Shown piece by piece: positions 1 through 10,731 of a stretch of 64,000 bases of DNA. The notes beneath the pieces are model-generated. The model worked only from the letters and a program-made list of their open reading frames with translations, was not told the origin of the DNA and made no database searches. The translations under genes were made by a program, and so were the position numbers. Source of the DNA: Epiperipatus broadwayi (lineage: Eukaryota; Onychophora; Udeonychophora; Euonychophora; Peripatidae); NCBI GenBank assembly GCA_028023455.1, contig JAQFVV010006294.1, positions 682,001-746,000 on the forward strand, written 5' to 3'. Position 1 is the stretch's first letter, and the number at the start of each line of letters is the position of its first letter.

Positions 1-1080
1 TCGCATTAAGCTTACCTCCGTGCAAGCAATAGAAAAGATTATGATTTTACGTAATCTGAAATGTAAGAAAACAGAAATACTTAATCGATAAATTTCCAGC
101 CAAAAGATCCATGTCTGCAGGAAGTGCAAACACACATTAAACTAAATTAATTTCAACTAAAATAGAAACAAGTGAGATAAAAAGAAAAACTACAATTATC
201 TGCTAAAGTTTTTAACAACAATTAATAATAATAATAATAATAATAATAAAGAAAAACAATGAATATAAATTATTAACTCACAAAACACTCTCTGAGAAAG
301 TGACAAAAATTGAAATCTTGAACTGATTCTCTATAATTTATAGGTTTTTTTAAAAAAAAAAAATCTAATAAAAGAAATATTTATAAATTACTAATAATAT
401 CAAAATTCCTACTCATAGGTCTAACATATGCTTGTATTCTTTTTCTTTGAGTATAAAGTTTAGAGATTTAAGCCCTGATTAAAATAGAAGGATGCTCATG
501 CTCAATTACCTTCCAGATTTCAATTGTTCCATCTGATTTACTCCAGCGGTGTGCGGAAGGATTTAGTTTTATCGGGAGTACATTACCATGGTTTTGGATC
601 TCCATTTATCAGGTTGGGGAGTACAAAGGCAATCTTCACGATCAGTTTTGAACTAGGCAATTGGGACATGCTTATGATGACACAATTTCAAGCTCCCGGA
701 GTCGTATTGGAATATTTTTAGCACTGCATTCTTATGATTTTTTCTCAGAGGTCGGTAGTTTTTGCATTCTGAAGTGACAGTCTCTATCTCCAGCAATAAG
801 CTTATTCTTTTATTTTCAAATGGTTTTTTTAAGCAGTTAACAATCAGCCATGCACAATTAGCAATCTTCACATTGCAAATAACACAAGAAAACAGCAATT
901 AGCAACTTTCTATTCACAATTCCTAATACACAAATCTTAAATCGCAATCCGTAATTATCAAATATATATCGCAATCAAAAAAACAGAGCTTTTATAAACT
1001 ATTTTTATCTTCCACCAGATTATAAATATACATCACATGATCACCATTTCTTATGCTTGCTTATAATTGTTATTAAAACA
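1..1080. other. AT-rich DNA, no gene seen
   Basis: Contains a TAA microsatellite near 222-250 and poly-A runs. Short frames at 524-721 and 653-898 overlap on opposite strands and show no domain. A CATCACATGATCACCATTTC word near 1030 recurs as CATCACGTGATCACTATTTC near 15966, close to the LINE tail. Confidence 0.5.
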
Positions 1081-1083
1081 GGC

Positions 1084-1469
1084 AAAACTCACTATATATA
1101 GTGCCATTCACTTCAAGCTAGAGCAATCAATGGATGCCAGAAGGCTTGTGCATAAAATCCCCATCTAGTGCCTACTCATCCAATATCCCCAGACTAGTTT
1201 CTGGCTTGTGGCATTCATGTTTTCAATTTAAGACTCATAGTTTTGTAGTTAAATAAAGATAAAAGATGGATGCTGGAGGGTTGCATTAGATCCTAAAATC
1301 TAGGTGGTGTTCTCAGATCCAAGGCGCCTCACTGACGAAGACCACAAGCCAAAAACTAGTCTAGGGATAATGGATGAGTAGGCACTAGATGGGGATTTTA
1401 TGCACAAGCCTTCTGGCATCCATTGCTTGTTCTAGCTTGCAGTGAGTGGCAATACGTATAGTGAGTTTT
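1084..1469. mobile_element. Foldback element, copy 1
   Basis: Two arms of about 130 bp (1084-1218 and 1332-1469) are reverse complements with scattered mismatches, around a loop of about 110 bp. Shared strings include GGATGCCAGAAGGCTTGTGC and CCTACTCATCCAATA. The outer ends read AAAACTCACTATA and its approximate complement. There is no coding frame. A related copy lies at 2605-2893. Confidence 0.88.
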
Positions 1470-1849
1470 ATCTTAAAATCTAACCACGGCTAGTCTTTAT
1501 TTCCCGCTAGATCTTAATTGAAAGTTTTAACCAGAGCTAATATTTATCTTCGGTTTTTACTTTTCAAATACCACTTTTAATAAATTAGAAAATAAATCTC
1601 TGCTTTTAAAATAGATTAAAACAAAAACCAAAAGAATTATCTCAATCGAAACTCTTAAATCAAAATATTTTTACAATTTCAAAATATAATAAGAGTACGT
1701 GTGTTATGGCACATACGTTTACAAATAATAATAAAAATATGATAAAATTTTCTCTTCCCTTTTAATATCTTTATAAATATACATTTTAGTTTTGATTTTA
1801 GAAGGGATGATTTTTGAAGTGGAGAAAGTCTCCGGTTCATTATATAGAA

Positions 1850-2245
1850 GTGAACTAGGACTCTATCAACATAGCATAAGGCATCAACAAAATTTCATTT
1901 AAGAATATTCCCTAAAATTCTAAAAATATAATGGCAAGATCGTTACAACTTGTTAGATGTATTTATAAAGTCACTATTATAAAATCATATCTTCACTGCA
2001 TTGGACAGGTAAAATGAAAGAAGAATGCAAGATTTCCTGCAAAAAATACTTTATATTGAACTCGAGGATGGCTTTCATAGAAGAGGCAGAACTTGTTTAC
2101 ATTAGAAAGATTATCTCAACAGTATTGCAAAGAAATGCACTATTGAATGTTTTCATTAGAAAAATATGGCTAAGAATAGATTACAATGGAGTTCTACAAT
2201 TAAATAAGATCTTGAAATCAGAAAGAAAAATTTGTTGAAGTTGAA
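1850..2245 (+). pseudogene. 3' end of a LINE reverse-transcriptase ORF, decayed
   Basis: The translation shows, through frame shifts, the usual end of a LINE pol protein: a HCIGQVK stretch resembling the WTGHV motif, a damaged KDYLK-like block and RIDYNGVLQLNK resembling the final DR..WR block. DNA-level comparison with the LINE remnant near 16 kb (minus strand) shows the same order of words (GAATGCAAGA, then TTTCATAGAAGAGG or a relative, then ACTACAATTAA or a relative). Only this tail is present; the catalytic region is missing. Confidence 0.65.
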
Positions 2246-2328
2246 GCAGTCTCATAAACTATCAAATAGAATAACATCTATATAAGATTAAGTCAAATAA
2301 TTTTTTACTTTTGGGAAATATATATATA

Positions 2329-2502
2329 TTCTAGCATGTGTGCGGCGCAACTGTTCCCAAGAAGAAATGGAATTAGCATATTTGCATATCATTAAACGTA
2401 GTAGCAAGCTATGATTATGAAGGCAAGACCGTTTGAAAGCGCTCAGCTCGTTTGTTTTACTTTATAGCTTTTGGGAACAGTTGCGCCGCACACGCACTAG
2501 AA
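2329..2502. mobile_element. 174 bp miniature inverted-repeat element
   Basis: The 30 bp termini CTAGCATGTGTGCGGCGCAA and onward (2331-2360), and their complement at 2471-2500, differ at two positions. The inverted repeat extends by TT/AA to 2329 and 2502. The GC-rich GTGCGGCGCAACTG core stands out in AT-rich DNA. The interior is unrelated and non-coding. Flanks are TATATA-like, so a TA-type target duplication is possible but cannot be proved. Confidence 0.85.
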
Positions 2503-2604
2503 TCTATATAAGATTGTAATTGTGATTAAACCACTAAACTTCATATGATCACCATTCTTTATGGTTACACAAGCTGTTTACACAGAGACTAAACTCTCTA
2601 TACA

Positions 2605-2893
2605 GTAGCACCACTCAGTGCAAGCCAGACAATCAATGGATGCAGAAAGGTTTATGCATAAAATCCTTCTCTAGTGCCTACATATCCAATATCTTCAGAC
2701 TAGTTTCTAGCTTGTGGCTTTCATCAGTGAGAAGCCTTGAATCTGAGAGCACTGCACCTACACTACTCTTTCACTGATGAAAGTCACAAACTAGAACCTA
2801 GTCTGGAGATATTGGATGAGTAGCACTAGATAGGGATTTTATGCACAAACCTTGCATCCATTGATTATTCTGGCTTGCATTGAGTGGTGCTAC
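2605..2893. mobile_element. Foldback element, copy 2
   Basis: Arms at about 2605-2732 and 2769-2893 form a long hairpin with only a short loop. The arm sequence is homologous to the foldback element about 1.1 kb to the left (AATCAATGGATGC, then GCATAAAATCC, then TAGTGCCTAC), but the loop is shorter. The arms begin GTAGCACCACTCA. Confidence 0.86.
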
Positions 2894-2899
2894 TACATT

Positions 2900-4650
2900 G
2901 TGATGACCCACATAAAGTCATCGTCACATCTATATACCTATTAACAAGGGTAAATAATTTAGTTACCAGAAATTTGAAAAAAAAAAAAGAGAAAAAAAAG
3001 CTCAGATTTAGTTAAATGTTTGAAAATTACTTTTGATTTTATTGTAAGAGAGGGGGAGGGGTGTGCATAAAGAAATGCGTCTCTTTCTCTCTTTAAACTA
3101 TGTATTATAATAATTAATATGATTGAAATAACGATTCAAAAAATAATAATAAATAAAAAAAGGAAAGAACATTTGAAATATATTACTATTAGAAGTTATC
3201 GAAGAAAGAGAAGTTAAAATGAATTATAAACTTGTAATAAAAAAAAATATATATAATGTAAAATAATATATTTGTACGAAATGAAGGTGTTAAAATATGT
3301 TTAACTAATTACATTCCACAAACAATAGAGGAACGAATCTAAAGGAAAAAGTTTCATTGATAATTATACATTCTTTCCACTGATAACAATTCGTTGGAAA
3401 TTGTAAAATGTTTAATTAATTAAATTCCAATAAACAAGAGATAAAAAAAAAAAAAAAGAAAAAAAGGAGATTAGCATTACCATTACTACTTTGGAATTGG
3501 AGAGATCAGCAGCAAAGAAATAAATAAAAGAAATGCATGGCTAGTGGCTTTAAAGGGACGTGAGTTCGTGCTCAACCTGCCTGACCACTGACTCACGATT
3601 AAATAACATCAGTGCCTCACCTGCTAGATAGACTGTAGCTTCTGTATGCTGAGAGAGATAAAAAAAGAAACTAAATAACCAAGAAGAACTAAGCTAGGAC
3701 TGAGAATAGACTAGCAACATAAAATTATATTCAAAAAAGGACCCATCCAGCCAAAGAGTCTGCAGAGGACCTACCGTCTCTGCAAACGAAGTGGGTGAAC
3801 TCCCACAAGACAGCATAGAGCGCTCAGAAGGACTGCAAACGAGAATATCTGCAAATCCTAGGTAAACGTTTAGCTATAGCAAATAAATACGCATGCGTGC
3901 ATTTTCTGTTATTAAAATTTCACAATATTAAAAAAATATATAAATAATAAGAACTAATTTTGAAAAGAATAATCCTTTTGAAGATAGAACACTGCCATAT
4001 ATAAAATTTCCACTATAGAGCTGTTTATGTCACTTTAATATTCGATGTATTCTTTATTTTGTTTTTTATTATTATATAATATAATATCCGTGTCTTATTA
4101 TATATTATTATTATTCTTAAAGGTTGTCTAGACTTGCTTTATTCTCCTGTCACCAAGCTACGGGGAGGGGGGGGATCTGTCAAATTTATTGGTTAAAGGT
4201 TAATGATTTATTTTTTAAAAAATATTCGTTGTGCTGCTTGTATTGCGGTAATCTCAAAATTTAAAAATATATATCAAGCGCTGGACATTTGTTGACTTAT
4301 TCTTAGGAATAGTTTTCTTTGTTCAGCAGTCGAGAGTGCTTGATCGGGAAAGATAACGTCGAGGTAATATGTTCGTATTGCTTCGGGGTTCAATCAAGAG
4401 TACAGATATAGAGTTAAATTTGTATTTGCTCTCTGCTTGAATTGTAACGTCGTATAAATACTTATAAATATTAGTAATAACGTTGCAGTTAAAACCACTT
4501 CCGTTACAATATGGAGAGTTTAGTCTCTGCAAAATTGTGATTCATGGATTCTTTTATATTGTCATTGCAAGATTTATTTATTGTATATATTTTTTCCACT
4601 CTTTTAGTTGAAATGACAATATTTGTTTGTGAGTATTTGTTGCTGGTGAT
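2900..4650. other. AT-rich DNA with one GC-richer patch
   Basis: Mostly homopolymers and AT-rich sequence. The patch at about 3540-3860 is GC-richer and ends with AATCCTAGGTAAACG, which resembles a splice donor, so it could be an untranslated or non-coding exon. No protein frame supports this. Short frames at 4323-4744 sit on both strands and look random. Confidence 0.35.
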
Positions 4651-4659
4651 TTCTCAAAT

Positions 4660-4672
4660 ACTTATATTACTT
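4660..4672 (+). repeat. Left copy of direct repeat flanking the array
   Basis: ACTTATATTACTT lies at the left edge of the array. Its last four bases overlap the unit's own ACTTTTGG start, so the true duplicated length is between 9 and 13 bp. Confidence 0.7.
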
Positions 4673-7600
4673 TTGGCAGAGACTATAAATAGTCAAAATA
4701 AGAGTCATAGATCAATTCATAGATCACATGACCCTATCTCTTAAGCTTGTAAGTTATAAACAGTGAGGATTGCCAATTCCTCTACAAGCTTTATGATAAA
4801 TGCTTAGCCAGAGCCAGCACTTAAAATATCTCTGTCAGGAACCCCTCCCCAAACCCCTGACCATGGTTTCGTGCTTTGGCACTCCTCAGAGAGGTGTCAA
4901 GGTAGGTTCAGACACTAGATCTAAAAATACCAACCCAAAGCCAAGCATTTAGCTAAAAGTTGTCTATTGAGTGGAAAATCTGAAATTTTCAGACATCTAC
5001 ATGTCTTCAAACCCAGCTATCCAACTCAAATAGCTATATGGGGCTGATAGATCTTCAGCCATACCATATATTAGTAGTCATAGCAATATAAAATTGCATA
5101 AGACTTTTGGCAGAGACTATAAATAGTCAAAATAAGAGTCATAGATCAATTCATAGATCACATGACCCTATCTCTTAAGCTTGTAAGTTATAAACAGTGA
5201 GGATTGCCAATTCCTCTACAAGCTTTATGATAAATGCTTAGCCAGAGCCAGCACTTAAAATATCTCTGTCAGGAACCCCTCCCCAAACCCCTGACCATGG
5301 TTTCGTGCTTTGGCACTCCTCAGAGAGGTGTCAAGGTAGGTTCAGACACTAGATCTAAAAATACCAACCCAAAGCCAAGCACTTAGCTAAAAGTTATCTA
5401 TTGAGTGGAAAATCTGAAATTTTCAGACATCTACATGTCTTCAAACCCAGCTATCCAACTCAAATAGCTATATGGGGCTGATAGATCTTCAGCCATACCA
5501 TATATTAGTAGTCATAGCAATATAAAAAATTGCATAAGACTTTTGGCAGAGACTATAAATAGTCAAAATAAGAGTCATAGATCAATTCATAGATCACATG
5601 ACCCTATCTCTTAAGCTTGTAAGTTATAAACAGTGAGGATTGCCAATTCCTCTACAAGCTTTATGATAAATGCTTAGCCAGAGCCAGCACTTAAAATATC
5701 TCTGTCAGGAACCCCTCCCCAAACCCCTGACCATGGTTTCGTGCTTTGGCACTCCTCAGAGAGGTGTCAAGGTAGGTTCAGACACTAGATCTAAAAATAC
5801 CAACCCAAAGCCAAGCATTTAGCTAAAAGTTATCTATTGAGTGGAAAATCTGAAATTTTCAGACATCTACATGTCTTCAAACCCAGCTATCCAACTCAAA
5901 TAGCTATATGGGGCTGATAGATCTTCAGCCATACCATATATTAGTAGTCATAGCAATATAAAATTGCATAAGACTTTTGGCAGAGACTATAAATAGTCAA
6001 AATAAGAGTCATAGATCAATTCATAGATCACATGACCCTATCTCTTAAGCTTGTAAGTTATAAACAGTGAGGATTGCCAATTCCTCTACAAGCTTTATGA
6101 TAAATGCTTAGCCAGAGCCAGCACTTAAAATATCTCTGTCAGGAACCCCTCCCCAAACCCCTGACCATGGTTTCGTGCTTTGGCACTCCTCAGAGAGGTG
6201 TCAAGGTAGGTTCAGACACTAGATCTAAAAATACCAACCCAAAGCCAAGCATTTAGCTAAAAGTTATCTATTGAGTGGAAAATCTGAAATTTTCAGACAT
6301 CTACATGTCTTCAAACCCAGCTATCCAACTCAAATAGCTATATGGGGCTGATAGATCTTCAGCCATACCATATATTAGTAGTCATAGCAATATAAAAAAT
6401 TGCATAAGACTTTTGGCAGAGACTATAAATAGTCAAAATAAGAGTCATAGATCAATTCATAGATCACATGACCCTATCTCTTAAGCTTGTAAGTTATAAA
6501 CAGTGAGGATTGCCAATTCCTCTACAAGCTTTATGATAAATGCTTAGCCAGAGCCAGCACTTAAAATATCTCTGTCAGGAACCCCTCCCCAAACCCCTGA
6601 CCATGGTTTCGTGCTTTGGCACTCCTCAGAGAGGTGTCAAGGTAGGTTCAGACACTAGATCTAAAAATACCAACCCAAAGCCAAGCATTTAGCTAAAAGT
6701 TATCTATTGAGTGGAAAATCTGAAATTTTCAGACATCTACATGTCTTCAAACCCAGCTATCCAACTCAAATAGCTATATGGGGCTGATAGATCTTCAGCC
6801 ATACCATATATTAGTAGTCATAGCAATATAAAATTGCATAAGACTTTTGGCAGAGACTATAAATAGTCAAAATAAGAGTCATAGATCAATTCATAGATCA
6901 CATGACCCTATCTCTTAAGCTTGTAAGTTATAAACAGTGAGGATTGCCAATTCCTCTACAAGCTTTATGATAAATGCTTAGCCAGAGCCAGCACTTAAAA
7001 TATCTCTGTCAGGAACCCCTCCCCAAACCCCTGACCATGGTTTCGTGCTTTGGCACTCCTCAGAGAGGTGTCAAGGTAGGTTCAGACACTAGATCTAAAA
7101 ATACCAACCCAAAGCCAAGCATTTAGCTAAAAGTTGTCTATTGAGTGGAAAATCTGAAATTTTCAGACATCTACATGTCTTCAAACCCAGCTATCCAACT
7201 CAAATAGCTATATGGGGCTGATAGATCTTCAGCCATACCATATATTAGTAGTCATAGCAATATAAAATTGCATAAGACTTTTGGCAGAGACTATAAATAG
7301 TCAAAATAAGAGTCATAGATCAATTCATAGATCACATGACCCTATCTCTTAAGCTTGTAAGTTATAAACAGTGAGGATTGCCAATTCCTCTACAAGCTTT
7401 ATGATAAATGCTTAGCCAGAGCCAGCACTTAAAATATCTCTGTCAGGAACCCCTCCCCAAACCCCTGACCATGGTTTCGTGCTTTGGCACTCCTCAGAGA
7501 GGTGTCAAGGTAGGTTCAGACACTAGATCTAAAAATACCAACCCAAAGCCAAGCACTTAGCTAAAAGTTATCTATTGAGTGGAAAATCTGAAATTTTCAG

Positions 7601-9227
7601 ACATCTACATGTCTTCAAACCCAGCTATCCAACTCAAATAGCTATATGGGGCTGATAGATCTTCAGCCATACCATATATTAGTAGTCATAGCAATATAAA
7701 ATTGCATAAGACTTTTGGCAGAGACTATAAATAGTCAAAATAAGAGTCATAGATCAATTCATAGATCACATGACCCTATCTCTTAAGCTTGTAAGTTATA
7801 AACAGTGAGGATTGCCAATTCCTCTACAAGCTTTATGATAAATGCTTAGCCAGAGCCAGCACTTAAAATATCTCTGTCAGGAACCCCTCCCCAAACCCCT
7901 GACCATGGTTTCGTGCTTTGGCACTCCTCAGAGAGGTGTCAAGGTAGGTTCAGACACTAGATCTAAAAATACCAACCCAAAGCCAAGCACTTAGCTAAAA
8001 GTTATCTATTGAGTGGAAAATCTGAAATTTTCAGACATCTACATGTCTTCAAACCCAGCTATCCAACTCAAATAGCTATATGGGGCTGATAGATCTTCAG
8101 CCATACCATATATTAGTAGTCATAGCAATATAAAAATTGCATAAGACTTTTGGCAGAGACTATAAATAGTCAAAATAAGAGTCATAGATCAATTCATAGA
8201 TCACATGACCCTATCTCTTAAGCTTGTAAGTTATAAACAGTGAGGATTGCCAATTCCTCTACAAGCTTTATGATAAATGCTTAGCCAGAGCCAGCACTTA
8301 AAATATCTCTGTCAGGAACCCCTCCCCAAACCCCTGACCATGGTTTCGTGCTTTGGCACTCCTCAGAGAGGTGTCAAGGTAGGTTCAGACACTAGATCTA
8401 AAAATACCAACCCAAAGCCAAGCACTTAGCTAAAAGTTATCTATTGAGTGGAAAATCTGAAATTTTCAGACATCTACATGTCTTCAAACCCAGCTATCCA
8501 ACTCAAATAGCTATATGGGGCTGATAGATCTTCAGCCATACCATATATTAGTAGTCATAGCAATATAAAATTGCATAAGACTTTTGGCAGAGACTATAAA
8601 TAGTCAAAATAAGAGTCATAGATCAATTCATAGATCACATGACCCTATCTCTTAAGCTTGTAAGTTATAAACAGTGAGGATTGCCAATTCCTCTACAAGC
8701 TTTATGATAAATGCTTAGCCAGAGCCAGCACTTAAAATATCTCTGTCAGGAACCCCTCCCCAAACCCCTGACCATGGTTTCGTGCTTTGGCACTCCTCAG
8801 AGAGGTGTCAAGGTAGGTTCAGACACTAGATCTAAAAATACCAACCCAAAGCCAAGCACTTAGCTAAAAGTTGTCTATTGAGTGGAAAATCTGAAATTTT
8901 CAGACATCTACATGTCTTCAAACCCAGCTATCCAACTCAAATAGCTATATGGGGCTGATAGATCTTCAGCCATACCATATATTAGTAGTCATAGCAATAT
9001 AAAAAATTGCATAAGACTTTTGGCAGAGACTATAAATAGTCAAAATAAGAGTCATAGATCAATTCATAGATCACATGACCCTATCTCTTAAGCTTGTAAG
9101 TTATAAACAGTGAGGATTGCCAATTCCTCTACAAGCTTTATGATAAATGCTTAGCCAGAGCCAGCACTTAAAATATCTCTGTCAGGAACCCCTCCCCAAA
9201 CCCCTGACCATGGTTTCGTGCTTTGGC
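4669..9227 (+). repeat. 434-436 bp tandem array, about 10.5 forward units
   Basis: TTTTGGCAGAGACTATAAAT recurs at 4671, 5105, 5541, 5975, 6411, 6845, 7279, 7713, 8148, 8582 and 9018, so the steps are 434, 436, 434, 436, 434, 434, 434, 435, 434 and 436. Copies are nearly identical. The main differences are the length of the A-run before TTGCATAAGAC and a few single-base choices (AAGCATTTAG or AAGCACTTAG; AGTTGTCTA or AGTTATCTA). Base composition is more balanced than in the flanks. The unit contains palindromic patches such as GAAATTTTC and a TATAAATA-like string, but no long reading frame. The last unit breaks off at 9227, where the array turns around. Near-identity implies recent amplification or homogenisation. 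Confidence 0.97.
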
Positions 9228-10718
9228 TAAATGCTTGGCTTTGGGTTGGTATTTTTAGATCTAGTGTCTGAACCTACCTTGACACCTCTCTGAGGAGTGC
9301 CAAAGCACGAAACCATGGTCAGGGGTTTGGGGAGGGGTTCCTGACAGAGATATTTTAAGTGCTGGCTCTGGCTAAGCATTTATCATAAAGCTTGTAGAGG
9401 AATTGGCAATCCTCACTGTTTATAACTTACAAGCTTAAGAGATAGGGTCATGTGATCTATGAATTGATCTATGACTCTTATTTTGACTATTTATAGTCTC
9501 TGCCAAAAGTCTTATGCAATTTTTTATATTGCTATGACTACTAATATATGGTATGGCTGAAGATCTATCAGCCCCATATAGCTATTTGAGTTGGATAGCT
9601 GGGTTTGAAGACATGTAGATGTCTGAAAATTTCAGATTTTCCACTCAATAGATAACTTTTAGCTAAGTGCTTGGCTTTGGGTTGGTATTTTTAGATCTAG
9701 TGTCTGAACCTACCTTGACACCTCTCTGAGGAGTGCCAAAGCACGAAACCATGGTCAGGGGTTTGGGGAGGGGTTCCTGACAGAGATATTTTAAGTGCTG
9801 GCTCTGGCTAAGCATTTATCATAAAGCTTGTAGAGGAATTGGCAATCCTCACTGTTTATAACTTACAAGCTTAAGAGATAGGGTCATGTGATCTATGACT
9901 CTTATTTTGACTATTTATAGTCTCTGCCAAAAGTCTTATGCAATTTTTTATATTGCTATGACTACTAATATATGGTATGGCTGAAGATCTATCAGCCCCA
10001 TATAGCTATTTGAGTTGGATAGCTGGGTTTGAAGACATGTAGATGTCTGAAAATTTCAGATTTTCCACTCAATAGACAACTTTTAGCTAAATGCTTGGCT
10101 TTGGGTTGGTATTTTTAGATCTAGTGTCTGAACCTACCTTGACACCTCTCTGAGGAGTGCCAAAGCACGAAACCATGGTCAGGGGTTTGGGGAGGGGTTC
10201 CTGACAGAGATATTTTAAGTGCTGGCTCTGGCTAAGCATTTATCATAAAGCTTGTAGAGGAATTGGCAATCCTCACTGTTTATAACTTACAAGCTTAAGA
10301 GATAGGGTCATGTGATCTATGAATTGATCTATGACTCTTATTTTGACTATTTATAGTCTCTGCCAAAAGTCTTATGCAATTTTTTATATTGCTATGACTA
10401 CTAATATATGGTATGGCTGAAGATCTATCAGCCCCATATAGCTATTTGAGTTGGATAGCTGGGTTTGAAGACATGTAGATGTCTGAAAATTTCAGATTTT
10501 CCACTCAATAGACAACTTTTAGCTAAATGCTTGGCTTTGGGTTGGTATTTTTAGATCTAGTGTCTGAACCTACCTTGACACCTCTCTGAGGAGTGCCAAA
10601 GCACGAAACCATGGTCAGGGGTTTGGGGAGGGGTTCCTGACAGAGATATTTTAAGTGCTGGCTCTGGCTAAGCATTTATCATAAAGCTTGTAGAGGAATT
10701 TGGCAATCCTCACTGTTT
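9226..10718 (-). repeat. Same tandem unit in inverted orientation, about 3.4 units
   Basis: From 9226 the same unit continues as its reverse complement. GCTTGGCTTTGGGTTGG marks recur with starts about 436, 424 and 436 bp apart. The 424 bp step is explained by a 12 bp loss near 9885-9900, within a short direct duplication of GATCTATG. The array ends at 10718 after CCTCACTGTTT, in a different phase from the forward end, so the two outer ends are not simple inverted repeats of each other. The last copy has one extra T in GGAATTTGGC. Confidence 0.96.
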
Positions 10719-10731
10719 ACTTATATTACTT
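10719..10731 (+). repeat. Right copy of direct repeat flanking the array
   Basis: ACTTATATTACTT again, directly after the final inverted unit and before CTTTTAATC. With the left copy it frames the whole 6 kb forward-plus-inverted block, as a target-site duplication would. Confidence 0.7.

Noticed and set aside
524-898. Overlapping short frames on opposite strands
   Set aside because: No recognised motif, no splice context and length expected by chance.
4669-10718. CRISPR-like or regularly spaced repeat array
   Set aside because: The repeats are contiguous 434-436 bp units without unique spacers, in animal-like DNA; this is a satellite-type array.
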